Below the pieces are notes generated by a model, which was not told the DNA's origin, did not search any database, and saw only the letters and a list, made by a program, of their open reading frames with translations. Both the position numbers and the translations under genes were made by a program. DNA of 64,000 nucleotides from Microbacterium hydrocarbonoxydans (lineage in GTDB: Bacteria; Actinomycetota; Actinomycetes; Actinomycetales; Microbacteriaceae), in assembly GCF_011752045.1 (NCBI RefSeq), contig NZ_JAAKXW010000001.1, positions 682,001-746,000 on the forward strand, read 5' to 3'. This document shows positions 1 through 9,074 of the stretch, in pieces; the stretch's first letter is position 1; every line of letters begins with the position of its first letter.

Positions 1-977
1 GGGTTCGGGTTCACGTTGACGATGTCGAAGGCTGCGGTGAACTCCTCCAGCGAGAAGACGTCGCGGTCGGGGCCGATCGACCAGCCGAGCAGGGCGAGGT
101 AGTTCAGCAGGCCCTCGTGGATGAATCCGCGGTCGCGATGCAGGAACAGGTCGGCCTGCGGGTCGCGCTTGGAGAGCTTCTTGTTGCCGGTCTCCCCCAG
201 CACGAGCGGCATGTGCGCGAAGCGGGGCACGAAGGTCGTGACGCCGGCATCGATGAGAGCCGCGTACAGTGCGAGCTGGCGCGCGGTGGAGGGCATCAGG
301 TCCTCGCCGCGGAGCACGTGGGTGATTCCCATGAGCGCGTCGTCGACCGGGTTCACGAACGTGTACAGCGGCACGCCGTTCGGGCGCACGACCACGAAGT
401 CGGGGAAGGAGCCGGCGGGGAAGGTGACCTCGCCGCGGATGAGGTCGACGTAGGTGAGGTCCTCGTCCGGCACGCGAAGGCGCAGCGCGGGCTGGCGTCC
501 CTCCGCACGGAAGGCGGCCTTCTGCTCCTCGGTGAGGTCGCGGTCGAAGTTGTCGTAGCCGAGCTGCTTCGCGCGGCCGTTCGCCTCGTTGCGGGCGTCG
601 ATCTCCTCGGCCGTGGAGTAGCTCTCGTAGAGCGCCCCGGTGGCGACGAGCTTGTCGATCACCCCGCGGTAGATGTCGTGACGCTGCGACTGACGGTACG
701 GCTCGTGCGGGCCGCCGACCTCGACGCCCTCGTCCCAGTCGATCTTGAGCCAGGTGAGCGCGTCGACGAGCTGGCGGAAGCTCTCCTCGCTGTCACGAGC
801 GGCGTCGGTGTCCTCGATGCGGAACACCATCTTGCCGCCGGTGTGGCGGGCGTACGCCCAGTTGTACAGGGCGGTGCGCACCATGCCGACGTGCGGCAGG
901 CCGGTCGGAGAGGGGCAGAAGCGGACGCGGACGTCGGCACCGCTTGCGGTCGTGGTGAGGGGGTGAGGAGTAGCCAT
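1..977 (-). CDS. gltX: Glutamyl-tRNA synthetase, N-terminal part (cut by window edge)
   Basis: Class I glutamyl-tRNA synthetase, which charges tRNA-Glu with glutamate in the cytoplasm. The gene starts at the ATG at 977, and GGAAGG lies 3 nt upstream. About 325 codons are visible before the window ends. Near the N-terminus [13 protein letters not shown] carries the class I HIGH-type ATP site (here PHVG), and the downstream sequence is collinear with the family. The 3' end lies outside the window, so this is an edge truncation and not a broken gene. It sits beside ilvE, leuB and serA, a neighbourhood I recall as common in Microbacteriaceae. Confidence 0.95.
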   Translation of the reverse strand, partial: MATPHPLTTTASGADVRVRFCPSPTGLPHVGMVRTALYNWAYARHTGGKMVFRIEDTDAARDSEESFRQLVDALTWLKIDWDEGVEVGGPHEPYRQSQRHDIYRGVIDKLVATGALYESYSTAEEIDARNEANGRAKQLGYDNFDRDLTEEQKAAFRAEGRQPALRLRVPDEDLTYVDLIRGEVTFPAGSFPDFVVVRPNGVPLYTFVNPVDDALMGITHVLRGEDLMPSTARQLALYAALIDAGVTTFVPRFAHMPLVLGETGNKKLSKRDPQADLFLHRDRGFIHEGLLNYLALLGWSIGPDRDVFSLEEFTAAFDIVNVNPN

Positions 978-1029
978 AGCCTTCCAATCCTACGGGCAGC
1001 GCCCCCGTCGCCGTGCGGGTGCCGGATGC

Positions 1030-1794
1030 TCAGCGGGCGCGGCCGACGGCGATCGCCGCCGTGTGCGACAGCGGGACCGGGCCGCCGGTCGATCGCGTGG
1101 CGCAGACCCGCTCGAAGGCCTCCCGGAACCGGGCGCGGTCGTCGGGGTCGAGACCGCCGTAGAACAGGCCGGCGCCGCCGACCCCGCCTTCCGCCGACGC
1201 CCACAGCGCCGACGGCTCGGCCCGCCAGGTCCAGGTGAGCTCCGACACCTCCGGGTTCTGCCAGCCGGCGTCGCGCAGCATCCGCTCGAATCCGTCGGCC
1301 GTGCGCTCGAAGTCCTTCTCGGGTGGCAGCCTCTCCCCCGTCACCGGGGTCAGCCCCGCCAGCTCGCAGACCTCGACCCAGAGCCAGGACGGCGACGTGG
1401 TCCAGATCGTCGCGGCGACGAGCCCGGCCGAGACCCGGGCGAGTCCGCGCGCCGACGCACGCGGATCGGCGACGTGGTTGAGGACGAAGTTCGCGACGAC
1501 CGCGTCGAAGCTCGACGCGACGAACGGCAGATCCGGCAGGGCCCCGTCGACGACGCGGAGTCCCGGATGCTCCCGCTCGGCGACCGCCCGCATGGTCGGC
1601 TCCGGCTCGCACGCCGTCGTGGCCCATCCCGCGTCGGCGAAGGCCGCCGCGAGCAGCCCCGTCCCTGCTCCGACGTCGAGCAGGCTGCGGTCCTCTGGCG
1701 CTCCGAGTGCGGAGAGGAGAGCATCGGCGGTACCCGCGCACAGGCCCGCGTAGGACGCCGCGTACGCCTCGCCGCGCCCGCCCCAGTCCTTCAA
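1030..1794 (-). CDS. Class I SAM-dependent methyltransferase
   Basis: Small-molecule type methyltransferase of 254 residues with a Methyltransf_11/25-like Rossmann fold. Motif I is LLDVGAGTG at about residues 38-46, and the acidic ribose-binding motif II is ACEPEPTM. The motif IV region DAVVANFVLNHVADP follows. I chose the TTG at 1794 because it overlaps the stop of the upstream MFS gene as TTGA, giving translational coupling. A longer in-frame reading would run deep into the MFS gene and is unlikely. The substrate cannot be told from sequence. Co-translation with an exporter-like MFS gene suggests the two act on the same small molecule, which is inference. Confidence 0.8.
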   Translation of the reverse strand: MKDWGGRGEAYAASYAGLCAGTADALLSALGAPEDRSLLDVGAGTGLLAAAFADAGWATTACEPEPTMRAVAEREHPGLRVVDGALPDLPFVASSFDAVVANFVLNHVADPRASARGLARVSAGLVAATIWTTSPSWLWVEVCELAGLTPVTGERLPPEKDFERTADGFERMLRDAGWQNPEVSELTWTWRAEPSALWASAEGGVGGAGLFYGGLDPDDRARFREAFERVCATRSTGGPVPLSHTAAIAVGRAR

Positions 1795-3050
1795 CGGGCT
1801 CCGCCGCTGCGGGCCAGCGGAGACAACGCGATGATCGCGACCACGAGGACGGATGCCGCGATGCCGAGCCCCGCGTACTGGAAGTTGGAGAGGATGACAC
1901 CGGCGAGCACCGCGCCGGCGGCGGCCGAGAGGCTCATCAGGGAGTCGCTGCGCCCCTGCCGGCGGGTCCTCAGCTCCGGGGCGCTTGCCTCGGTGAGCAG
2001 AGCCGCGCCGGCCACGGTGGCTCCGCTCCAGCCCAGACCGAGCAGGATGAGGGCGACCATGACACCCCACGGCTCGGTCCCGGCGAACACGGCGAAGCCG
2101 AGGGCCCCGGCGAGGAGCACCTGGCCGAGGAGGACGACGCGCAGGCGGCCCCAGCGGTCGGCGAGGATGCCGAACAGCGGGGAGAGCGCATACATGCCGC
2201 CGACGTGCAGGGCGATCGTCACGCCGACGAGCGCCGACACGTCGGCGGGCGACGGTGCCGTGCCGTGCGCACCGTGCGCCATGTGCGAGAGGTGCACGGG
2301 AGTCATCGCCATCACGGAGGCCATCACGACGTGGGAACCGGCGACGGCGAAGATCGCGTAGCGGGCGACCGCCGGCCGGTCAGCCACCGTCGCACCGGTC
2401 GTGGCGGCGGCGGCCTGCGCGAGCTTCTGTGCGGCGAGGAGCGGGTCGGGCCGCAGCGCGACGACGTACAGCAGCAGCGCCGCGCACTGGGCGACGAAGG
2501 AGAACGCGTAGGAGCCGGTCTGCGGCGGCATCCCGATGGCGGCTCCCACGATCTCGCCCGGGCCCAGGAGGAGGGGCCCGGCGACGCCGCCGATCGTCGT
2601 CGCCCACACCACGATCGACAGGTCGCGGCCGCGGTGCGCGGGCGCGGCGAGATCCGTGGCGGCGAAGCGCGACTGCAGGTTCCCTGCGTTGCCGGCGCCG
2701 ATCATGAGGATGCCGGCGAGCAGGAGCGGGAAGACGCGCACGGAGGCGGCGAGGATCACCACCCCGATGCCGACGAGTGCGAAGAGGTTGCCGAGGGTCA
2801 GCGCGCGACGCCGGCCGACGCGGGCGGCCAGGCGAGCGAGCGGGATGGCGCACAGCGCCGCGCCGAGGGTGACGGACGCCGTCGCCAGCCCGGAGAGGGC
2901 GTCGCTGCCGGAGATGTCGGCGGCGAGGAGAGCCCCGAGCGAGACGGTCGCGCCGAAGGCGATGCCGCCGAGCACCTGACCGATGGAGAGGATGAGGACG
3001 GTGCGTCGCTGGACGGCCGCCTGCTGCGCGGTGCTGAGCGCGACGGTCAC
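1791..3050 (-). CDS. MFS transporter, 12 TM
   Basis: Major facilitator superfamily permease of 419 residues with about twelve hydrophobic segments. The loop 2-3 signature appears as ARLAARVGRRRAL, and a second copy, GILADRWGRLR, lies between TM8 and TM9. The GTG at 3050 overlaps the stop of the upstream FAH-family gene as GTGA, and the next gene again overlaps by four bases, so FAH hydrolase, MFS and methyltransferase form one coupled transcript. The substrate is unknown. The family contains both drug exporters and metabolite permeases. Confidence 0.88.
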   Translation of the reverse strand: MTVALSTAQQAAVQRRTVLILSIGQVLGGIAFGATVSLGALLAADISGSDALSGLATASVTLGAALCAIPLARLAARVGRRRALTLGNLFALVGIGVVILAASVRVFPLLLAGILMIGAGNAGNLQSRFAATDLAAPAHRGRDLSIVVWATTIGGVAGPLLLGPGEIVGAAIGMPPQTGSYAFSFVAQCAALLLYVVALRPDPLLAAQKLAQAAAATTGATVADRPAVARYAIFAVAGSHVVMASVMAMTPVHLSHMAHGAHGTAPSPADVSALVGVTIALHVGGMYALSPLFGILADRWGRLRVVLLGQVLLAGALGFAVFAGTEPWGVMVALILLGLGWSGATVAGAALLTEASAPELRTRRQGRSDSLMSLSAAAGAVLAGVILSNFQYAGLGIAASVLVVAIIALSPLARSGGAR

Positions 3051-3823
3051 GACGCGGGCTGCGCGTCGCGCACGGCGCTGCGGAGGATGCCGAGACCGGT
3101 GATCTCCACCTCGACGGTGTCGCCCGCCTCGAACGTGCCGACGCCCGCGGGGGTGCCGGTGAGGATCACGTCTCCGGGGAGCAGGGTGAACACCGCGGAG
3201 GCGTACTCGATGATGGTCGCGACGGAGTGGATCATGTCGGTGAGCGGGGCGTGCTGGCGCACCTCGCCGTTCACGCGGGTCTCGATCGTGGCGGATGCCG
3301 GATCGAAGTCGGTCTCGATGACGGGTCCCAGCGGGCAGAACGTGTCGAAGCCCTTGGCCCGCGACCACTGGCCGTCCTTGCGCTGCAGGTCGCGCGCGGT
3401 CACGTCGTTGCCGATCGTGTACCCGAGCACGTGGCTGAGAGCATCCGCCGCCTTGACGTTCTTGGCGATCTTCCCGATGACGACGGCGAGCTCGCCCTCG
3501 TACTCGGTCCGCTCCGACAGCGCCGGCCGCACGATGGCGTCGCCGGGGCCGATCACCGCGGTGTTCGGCTTCAGGAACAGCAGCGGCTCCTCGGGGGCCA
3601 CTCCCCCCATCTCGGCGGCGTGGTCGTGGTAGTTCTTGCCCACGCAGACGATCTTGGAGCGCGGGATCACCGGGGCGAGCAGTACGGCGTCCGCGAGCGG
3701 CACCCGCGCGCCCGTCGTCTCGTACCCTGCGAACATCGGGTCACCGGCGAGCACGACCAGGTCGGACTCGTCGACGATCCCGTACATGATGGCGTCGTCG
3801 TGGCTGAATCGGGCGATCTTCAC
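3047..3823 (-). CDS. Fumarylacetoacetate hydrolase family protein
   Basis: FAH-superfamily enzyme of 258 residues, such as an acylpyruvate hydrolase or a 2-hydroxyhepta-2,4-diene-1,7-dioate isomerase. A short N-terminal domain is followed by the catalytic core that starts at IVCVGKNYHDHAAEMG (residues 59-74). Metal ligands are visible as E109 and E111 in EYEGEL and D140 in GNDVTARD. LTGTPAGVGTFEAGD near the C-terminus is typical of the family. It is the first gene of a run with the MFS and methyltransferase genes. The exact reaction cannot be decided from sequence. Confidence 0.9.
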   Translation of the reverse strand: MKIARFSHDDAIMYGIVDESDLVVLAGDPMFAGYETTGARVPLADAVLLAPVIPRSKIVCVGKNYHDHAAEMGGVAPEEPLLFLKPNTAVIGPGDAIVRPALSERTEYEGELAVVIGKIAKNVKAADALSHVLGYTIGNDVTARDLQRKDGQWSRAKGFDTFCPLGPVIETDFDPASATIETRVNGEVRQHAPLTDMIHSVATIIEYASAVFTLLPGDVILTGTPAGVGTFEAGDTVEVEITGLGILRSAVRDAQPAS

Positions 3824-3876
3824 CCGTCCAGCCTATGCCCGTCTGCGCAGTTCCCGCCGAGACCCCCACCTGCCGG

Positions 3877-3916
3877 CGAGACCCCGTCCTGTCGACGTCG
3901 GCAGGACGGGGTCTCG
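3877..3916. repeat. Palindromic repeat, copy 1 (GAGACCCCGTCCTG type)
   Basis: Perfect 15-bp arms CGAGACCCCGTCCTG (3877-3891) and CAGGACGGGGTCTCG (3902-3916) around a 10-nt loop. An extra right-arm copy GAGGACGGGGTCTCGGCG lies at 3920-3937, and a degenerate left arm CCGCCGAGACCCCCACCTG lies at 3855-3873. A related element occurs at 5042-5127, so this resembles a dispersed REP-like sequence. It may also terminate transcription of the gene ending at 3946. Confidence 0.8.
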
Positions 3917-3945
3917 GCGAGAGGACGGGGTCTCGGCGCTCGGCA

Positions 3946-4929
3946 TCACCCCGGCGGGTGGATGCCGAAAGCATGGAGCCTCGCACCCAGCGCATCCGGG
4001 GTGCGGATGTGCGCGCTCCCCCAGCGGGCGAATCCCCACCCGGTGACTCCGCGGATGTCGTCCTCCCTCTGCTTCTCCAGGAGCACGGCATCCGAGGGAG
4101 TCTCTGCTCGGCGAAGATCGGACTCCAGGTACTTGCCTTCACCGTCGAACTCGCCGAACTTCCGCGCACCTCGGAACCCGAAATCGAGGAAGTACTCGTC
4201 CCCGCCGGCGCCGATGACGGGCACCTGCAGCTCTGGTGCTCTGTATCCCAGTCGGAACAGCTGCAGCCGGCTCACGCTCTCGCCGGGAAGCTGCGCCCTG
4301 CCGTCGGCGAAACCGGCGACCCAGCGAGCCTGACGGATGCCGCGGAGCCCGGGCTTCTCCAGTCGTGCGAGGTCCTCTCTCCACGTCGCCGCCGCATCGG
4401 GGTCCTGCCTATGACGATCGACCGCGACCTGGCCGAGCGCTGCGTCAGCCGCAGCGAGCGCAAGGTCGCAGCTGCCCCTCCTCGCCAGATCGAAGACCGT
4501 TCGCGTGAGCGATGTGCACAGCAGCCCGTGCCGGACGACGATGTCGTCTTCACGCACGTCGAGGTCGTGACGGACGACGCCGGACACGGTCCGAGTGTGC
4601 CGAGTGCCGCGGATCAGAGTGTGGACCGAGTCCGGGCTGTGCCGGTACAGCGGAAGCTCCCACAGAACGGCAGCCGACACTCCGACATAGACGCGACTCT
4701 GCGGCGCCTGGGCCGCCCGGTCGACGGCGATCACCCGGAGCAGCTGGCGGCCCTCGCCCCACAGGTCGTCCCAGTCCGTCTTGGTGACGTAGGAGCCGCG
4801 GTGAAGTCGCTTCAGCGCTCCCGATCGCAGGGCATCCGCGAGCTGGCGCTCCGTGACCCCGGTGTCGAGGATGTCGCTGCGCGATCGCAGCATCCTGGAC
4901 GCTTCGGAGAATGAGATCCGTCGTGGCAT
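3946..4929 (-). CDS. AbiEi-like / DUF559 endonuclease-fold protein
   Basis: Protein of 327 residues. An N-terminal helix-turn-helix-like segment (residues about 8-50, ending LKRLHRGSYV) resembles the AbiEi antitoxin winged helix. A C-terminal Vsr-like or DUF559 nuclease-fold domain covers residues about 215-315: GESVSRLQLFRLG (216-228), D249 in FLDFGF, E260 and D262 in GEFDG, K266, and E285/K286 in LLEKQRED. That is a PD-(D/E)XK-like layout. No toxin partner (AbiEii) lies next to it. The gene stands alone between two related palindromic repeats. Similar orphan proteins are frequent in actinobacteria and their role is not established. Confidence 0.75.
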   Translation of the reverse strand: MPRRISFSEASRMLRSRSDILDTGVTERQLADALRSGALKRLHRGSYVTKTDWDDLWGEGRQLLRVIAVDRAAQAPQSRVYVGVSAAVLWELPLYRHSPDSVHTLIRGTRHTRTVSGVVRHDLDVREDDIVVRHGLLCTSLTRTVFDLARRGSCDLALAAADAALGQVAVDRHRQDPDAAATWREDLARLEKPGLRGIRQARWVAGFADGRAQLPGESVSRLQLFRLGYRAPELQVPVIGAGGDEYFLDFGFRGARKFGEFDGEGKYLESDLRRAETPSDAVLLEKQREDDIRGVTGWGFARWGSAHIRTPDALGARLHAFGIHPPG

Positions 4930-5041
4930 CCGCTCATCGTGGCGCGTCGATACCCCTGGGTGTCGTCATCCACACGTTCCCGCCCCGATCTTCCCGATCG
5001 GCGCACCTGTGCAGGATCAGTGTCGCCCGCCCCTCCGTACC

Positions 5042-5127
5042 CCGCCGAGACCCCGTGCTATCGCCGAGACCCCGCCCTATCTGCGCAGACAACTGGGGGT
5101 CTGGGCGACAGGACGGGGTCTCGGCGG
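5042..5127. repeat. Palindromic repeat, copy 2 (GAGACCCCGT type)
   Basis: Outer arms CCGCCGAGACCCCGT (5042-5056) and ACGGGGTCTCGGCGG (5113-5127) match perfectly over 15 bp. An inner left-arm copy, GCCGAGACCCCGCCCTAT, begins near 5063. It shares its core with the element at 3877-3937. It lies directly downstream of ilvE on the minus strand, so it could also act as the ilvE terminator. The 4930-5150 stretch holds nothing else that I can recognise. Confidence 0.75.
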
Positions 5128-5150
5128 AAGGAAAGAAGGAAAGACGAGAG

Positions 5151-6251
5151 TCAGGCGTCCAGGCGGAGGAGCCAGCCGTGCCGGTCCTCGCGACGCCCGT
5201 ACTGGATGTCGGTGAGCTCCTCGCGCAGCGACAGGGCGAGCTCGCCGAGCGGCTGCTCGTCCTCGAAGCCCTCACCGACGAGCGCGCCGATCGGGGTGAC
5301 CACGGCGGCGGTGCCGCACGCGAACACCTCGACGATGTCGCCGGAGGCGACGCCCTCGCGCCACTCGTCGATCGAGATCGGACGCTTCTCGACGGTGTAG
5401 CCGCGGTCGGCCGCGAGCTGCAGCAGCGAGTCGCGCGTGATGCCCTCGAGGATGCTGTCGGACTCGGGGGTGACGACGCGGCCGTCCTTGAAGACGAACA
5501 CGACGTTCATGCCGCCGAGCTCCTCGACGTTGCGGTGCTCGTTGAGGAACACGACCTGGTCGCAGCCCCTGGCGCTGGCCTCCGCCTGCGGGAGGAGGCT
5601 CGAGGCGTAGTTGCCGCCGGTCTTGGCCTTGCCCGTGCCGCCCTTTCCTGCGCGCGCGTAGTCCTCCGACAGCCAGATGCGCACCGGCTTCACGCCGCCG
5701 TGGAAGTAGGCGCCGGCGGGGCTGGCGATCACGTAGTAGGCGACCTTCTGCGCCGCGCGGACGCCGAGGAAGGCCTCCTTGGCGAACATGAACGGACGCA
5801 GGTACAGGCTCTGGTCGGCGCCGGACGGCACCCAGCGGCCGTCGACGGCGATGAGCTCGCGCAGCGACTGGATGAAGTACTCGGTCGGCAGCTCGGGCAG
5901 CGCGAGACGGCGGGCGCTCGCCTGCAGACGGGCCGCGTTGCGGTCCGGGCGGAAGGTGTGGATCGAGCCGTCCGCGTGCCGGTAGGCCTTGATGCCCTCG
6001 AAGATCTCCTGCGCGTAGTGCAGGACGGATGCCGCCGGGTCGAGCGGGATCGGACCGTACGGCTGCACGCGCGGACGGTGCCAGCCGCCGTTCACCGACC
6101 AGCAGATGTCGACCATGTGATCGGTGAACACGACGCCGAACCCGGGGCTCTCCAGCACCTCGGCGACCCGGGCGGGCGATGCCGCGTTCAGGTTCTTCGT
6201 CACGGCGAACTCCAGCGGAGCCACGGTCGCCTGCGCATCGATGGTCGTCAT
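5151..6251 (-). CDS. ilvE: Branched-chain amino acid aminotransferase
   Basis: Class IV PLP aminotransferase of 366 residues that makes leucine, isoleucine and valine from their 2-oxo acids with glutamate. The PLP lysine is K210 in KAKTGGNYAS. The substrate-site segments LHYAQEIFEGIKAYR (78-91) and SLYLRPFMF (148-156) are intact, and the C-terminal FACGTAAVVTPIG phosphate-binding region is present. The ATG at 6251 is followed by a normal N-terminus for the family. It is downstream of leuB on the same strand and close to serA and ilvBNC, which is consistent with a BCAA synthesis cluster. Confidence 0.96.
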   Translation of the reverse strand: MTTIDAQATVAPLEFAVTKNLNAASPARVAEVLESPGFGVVFTDHMVDICWSVNGGWHRPRVQPYGPIPLDPAASVLHYAQEIFEGIKAYRHADGSIHTFRPDRNAARLQASARRLALPELPTEYFIQSLRELIAVDGRWVPSGADQSLYLRPFMFAKEAFLGVRAAQKVAYYVIASPAGAYFHGGVKPVRIWLSEDYARAGKGGTGKAKTGGNYASSLLPQAEASARGCDQVVFLNEHRNVEELGGMNVVFVFKDGRVVTPESDSILEGITRDSLLQLAADRGYTVEKRPISIDEWREGVASGDIVEVFACGTAAVVTPIGALVGEGFEDEQPLGELALSLREELTDIQYGRREDRHGWLLRLDA

Positions 6252-6313
6252 CTCGTCTTTCCGTTCCTCGTGGGTGGGCGCATCCTCGCGCCGTCTCAGC
6301 CTACGCCTGTCGA

Positions 6314-7357
6314 TCAGAGGCGTGCAGTGATCGCGGAGCCGATCTCCGCCGTGGTTCGCGCGCCCTCGCGGGCGGCGATGTCCGCCTCGACGGCGGCACT
6401 GACCCGTGCCGACTCGGCGCTGAGGCCGAGGTGGTCGAGGAGCAGCGCGATCGAGAGGATCGCCGCCGTCGGGTCGGCCTTCTGCTGTCCGGCGATGTCC
6501 GGCGCCGAGCCGTGCACCGGTTCGAACATCGACGGGAACGCGCCGTCGGGGTTGATGTTCCCGGATGCCGCGAGGCCGATGCCGCCGGTGACCGCGCCGG
6601 CCAGGTCGGTGAGGATGTCGCCGAAGAGGTTGTCGGTCACGATCACGTCGAAGCGCGAGGGGTCGGTGACGAGGAAGATCGTCGCCGCATCCACGTGCAG
6701 GTAGTCCACTGCGACGTCAGGGTGCTCGGCCGCGACCTCGTTCACGATGCGCTGCCAGATCGCACCCGCGTGCACGAGCACGTTGGTCTTGTGCACGAGG
6801 GTGACCTTCTTGCGACGGCGCTCTGCGAGGTCGAAGGCGTAGCGGACGACGCGCTCGACGCCGAAGGCGGTGTTCACGCTCGTCTCGTTCGCGACCTCGT
6901 GCGGGGTTCCCTTGCGGATGGCCCCGCCGTTGCCGACGTACGGGCCTTCGGTGCCCTCGCGCACGACGACGAAGTCGATCTCGCCCGGGTTCGCGAGAGG
7001 GCCTGGTGCGCCGGCGAACAGCTTCGACGGGCGCAGGTTCACGTAGTGGTCGAGCGTGAAGCGGAGCTTCAGCAGGAGGCCGCGCTCGATGTTCGCATCC
7101 TTCAGCCGGGGGTCGCCCGGCTGACCGCCGACGGCGCCGAGGAGGATCGCGTCGTGCGCGGAGATCGCCGCCAGATCCTCGTCGGTGAGCGTGTCGCCGG
7201 TCTCGAGGTAGCGGGCCGCGCCGAGCGAGAAGCGGGACTTCTCGAAGGTCACGCCGCTTCCGGCCGTGACGGCGTCGAGCACCTTCTCGGCCTCGGCGAT
7301 GACCTCGGGGCCGATGCCGTCACCGGGGATGACGGCCAGCTTCACGACACGCGACAT
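6314..7357 (-). CDS. leuB: 3-isopropylmalate dehydrogenase
   Basis: NAD-dependent beta-decarboxylating dehydrogenase of leucine synthesis, 347 residues. [10 protein letters not shown] lies at residues 9-18. The metal and substrate site [15 protein letters not shown] and the NAD-binding [12 protein letters not shown] segment are intact, and [11 protein letters not shown] is where family members specific for 3-isopropylmalate place the catalytic Asp/Lys region. Start is the ATG at 7357. A 62-nt gap separates it from ilvE downstream, and an inverted repeat at 7378-7416 separates it from the drug exporter upstream. Confidence 0.95.
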   Translation of the reverse strand: MSRVVKLAVIPGDGIGPEVIAEAEKVLDAVTAGSGVTFEKSRFSLGAARYLETGDTLTDEDLAAISAHDAILLGAVGGQPGDPRLKDANIERGLLLKLRFTLDHYVNLRPSKLFAGAPGPLANPGEIDFVVVREGTEGPYVGNGGAIRKGTPHEVANETSVNTAFGVERVVRYAFDLAERRRKKVTLVHKTNVLVHAGAIWQRIVNEVAAEHPDVAVDYLHVDAATIFLVTDPSRFDVIVTDNLFGDILTDLAGAVTGGIGLAASGNINPDGAFPSMFEPVHGSAPDIAGQQKADPTAAILSIALLLDHLGLSAESARVSAAVEADIAAREGARTTAEIGSAITARL

Positions 7358-7377
7358 GACACTCCTTGCATCGGGAT

Positions 7378-7416
7378 GGACCGGCCGCGCTCCGACGGCG
7401 TCGGGCGGGCCGGTCC
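7378..7416 (-). terminator. Nested stem-loop terminator after the DHA2 exporter
   Basis: Outer stem GGACCGGCC (7378-7386) pairs with GGCCGGTCC (7408-7416). Inside it CCGAC (7392-7396) pairs with GTCGG (7400-7404) around GGC. It lies just downstream of the stop at 7431 on the minus strand and just before leuB. There is no T-run, as is common for actinobacterial terminators. Confidence 0.55.
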
Positions 7417-7430
7417 TCCCAGCGTACTGG

Positions 7431-8978
7431 TCAGTGCGCGGGTGCCTTGCGCAGTGTGACGGCCGCGATCGCCCCTGCCGTCACGACGAGTCCGGCGCCG
7501 ATCAGCGAGGTCACGAGGACTCCGGAGCCGAAGGCGGCGGCGGCGGCCTGCCACAGCGCGTCGCCGAGCTCCGCGGGGAGCTTCTGAGCGGCCGTGTAGG
7601 CACCGGCCAGGGTCTCCCGCGCGGCGTGCGCCGCATCCGCGGGCAGGCCGTCCGGGAGGACGAGGGCGCCGCGGTAGAAGGCCGTGATGATGCCGCCGAG
7701 GATCGCGGTGCCGAGCACGGCGCCGAGCTCGTACGCCGTCTCGGAGACCGCGCTGGCGGCGCCGGCCTTCTCCGCGGGGGCACTGGACAGGATGAGCTCG
7801 TTCGACACGGTCTCCGCCGCGCCGATGCCGATCGCGAGGACCACGAACGCGAGCACGAGCGGCGCGATGCCGTGATCGGCCGCCGCGAACGCCACGATGA
7901 GGTACCCCGCCACCGAGAAGACGAGGGCCGCGGGCACCAGCACCGCCGGGCGCACCCGACGAGAGATCGGGACGACGAGCAGGCCGGCGACGATCATCGC
8001 CAGCATGCCGGGCGCGAGGGCGAAGCCGGCGGTCATCGGAGTGAGCCCCAGCACCAGCTGGACGTGCTGCGACACGAAGTACAGGAAGCCGACGAGGGCG
8101 ACGACGCTGAGCAGGTTGACCAGGATCGCGCCGGAGAACGAGCCCCTGCGGAACAGCGCCATGTCGAGCATCGGGATGTCGGCGCGCAGCTGGCGGCGCA
8201 CGAACAGCGCGCCCATCACGAGGCCGAGCACGGCCCAGCCCGCTGCCGAGAGGGACGGCCCCTCGGTCGCGAGGGACTTGATCGCGTAGACGACCGGGAT
8301 CATCGCCGCCATCGACAGGAGGATGCTGATCGCGTCGATGCGGCCGGGGTTCGGGTCGCGGCTCTCCGGGACCAGGAGCGGCGCCCCGATGAGCAGCGGG
8401 ATGAGCACGGGCACCGCGATGAGGAACACCGATCCCCAGGCGAAGTGCTCGAGGAGCGCGCCCCCGACGATCGGGCCGAGAGCCGATCCGGCGGAGAAGC
8501 CGGCTGCCCAGACGGCGATCGCGAGGCGGCGCTGGTCGCGGTTGCGGAAGATCGAGCGCAGCAGCGAGAGCGTCGACGGCATGAGCATGGCGCCGAAGAA
8601 GCCGAGCAGCGCCCGGGCGGCGATGAGGAGGCCGGCGGTCGGGGCGAACGCCGCGAGTGCGGAGACGGCCGCGAATCCGGTCGCGCCGATGAGCAGCAGC
8701 CGGCGGCGGCCGAACCGGTCGCCGAGGGTTCCCATCGTGACGAGGAGCCCGGCGAGCACGAGAGGGTACACGTCGATGATCCACAGCTGCTCGGCGCCCG
8801 ACGGCGAGAGCGCCATCGAGATCTCGGGGAGCGCGAAGCTCAGGACCGTGTTGTCGACCGACACCAGGAGCACCGGCAGCATGAGCACGACGAGTGCCGC
8901 CCAGCCGCGGGCCCCGACACGGGGAGCATCCGCCTGGACGTCGTCGCCGACGACGGGGATCGACGCAGTGCGCGTCAT
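7431..8978 (-). CDS. DHA2-family (14-TM) MFS multidrug exporter
   Basis: Membrane protein of 515 residues with about fourteen hydrophobic segments, as in the EmrB/QacA/LfrA proton-drug antiporters. The MFS loop motif [17 protein letters not shown] lies after TM2. Motif C of drug exporters appears as [18 protein letters not shown] in TM5. The N-terminal motif [12 protein letters not shown], usual for DHA2 proteins, is present. It is divergent from a TetR regulator at 9075 with a 28-bp inverted repeat between them. This is the standard arrangement for a ligand-induced efflux pump. Confidence 0.92.
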   Translation of the reverse strand: MTRTASIPVVGDDVQADAPRVGARGWAALVVLMLPVLLVSVDNTVLSFALPEISMALSPSGAEQLWIIDVYPLVLAGLLVTMGTLGDRFGRRRLLLIGATGFAAVSALAAFAPTAGLLIAARALLGFFGAMLMPSTLSLLRSIFRNRDQRRLAIAVWAAGFSAGSALGPIVGGALLEHFAWGSVFLIAVPVLIPLLIGAPLLVPESRDPNPGRIDAISILLSMAAMIPVVYAIKSLATEGPSLSAAGWAVLGLVMGALFVRRQLRADIPMLDMALFRRGSFSGAILVNLLSVVALVGFLYFVSQHVQLVLGLTPMTAGFALAPGMLAMIVAGLLVVPISRRVRPAVLVPAALVFSVAGYLIVAFAAADHGIAPLVLAFVVLAIGIGAAETVSNELILSSAPAEKAGAASAVSETAYELGAVLGTAILGGIITAFYRGALVLPDGLPADAAHAARETLAGAYTAAQKLPAELGDALWQAAAAAFGSGVLVTSLIGAGLVVTAGAIAAVTLRKAPAH

Positions 8979-9008
8979 GGAACACCTCTCAGGATCATGG
9001 CGGCTCCA

Positions 9009-9036
9009 TTACTGAACCGTCCAGCTGGTATAGTAA
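9009..9036. promoter_or_regulatory. Probable TetR operator between divergent exporter and regulator
   Basis: Imperfect 28-bp inverted repeat with half sites TTACTGAACC (9009-9018) and GGTATAGTAA (9027-9036); the outer TTACT/AGTAA and inner ACC/GGT positions match. A possible -10 for the regulator, TATAGT, lies at 9029-9034 inside the repeat. Binding here would repress both genes. Confidence 0.6.
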
Positions 9037-9074
9037 CAGATGTCCGACAGCTCCCCTTCCGAACAGAGGACCGC

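Noticed and set aside
117-1238. 373-codon open frame on the plus strand opposite gltX and the methyltransferase
   Set aside because: It is the complement-strand shadow of two clear genes, with Arg/Ala/Gly-rich composition and no family motif. High GC content makes such long open frames common.
1707-3632. 641-codon plus-strand open frame opposite the MFS gene
   Set aside because: Low-complexity Arg/Gly/Asp-rich translation, typical of an antisense frame in high-GC DNA. The minus-strand MFS and FAH genes have full motifs.
7266-9074. Long upstream extension of the TetR frame
   Set aside because: It runs through the opposite-strand exporter. The TetR homology begins at the ATG at 9075, which has a ribosome site.
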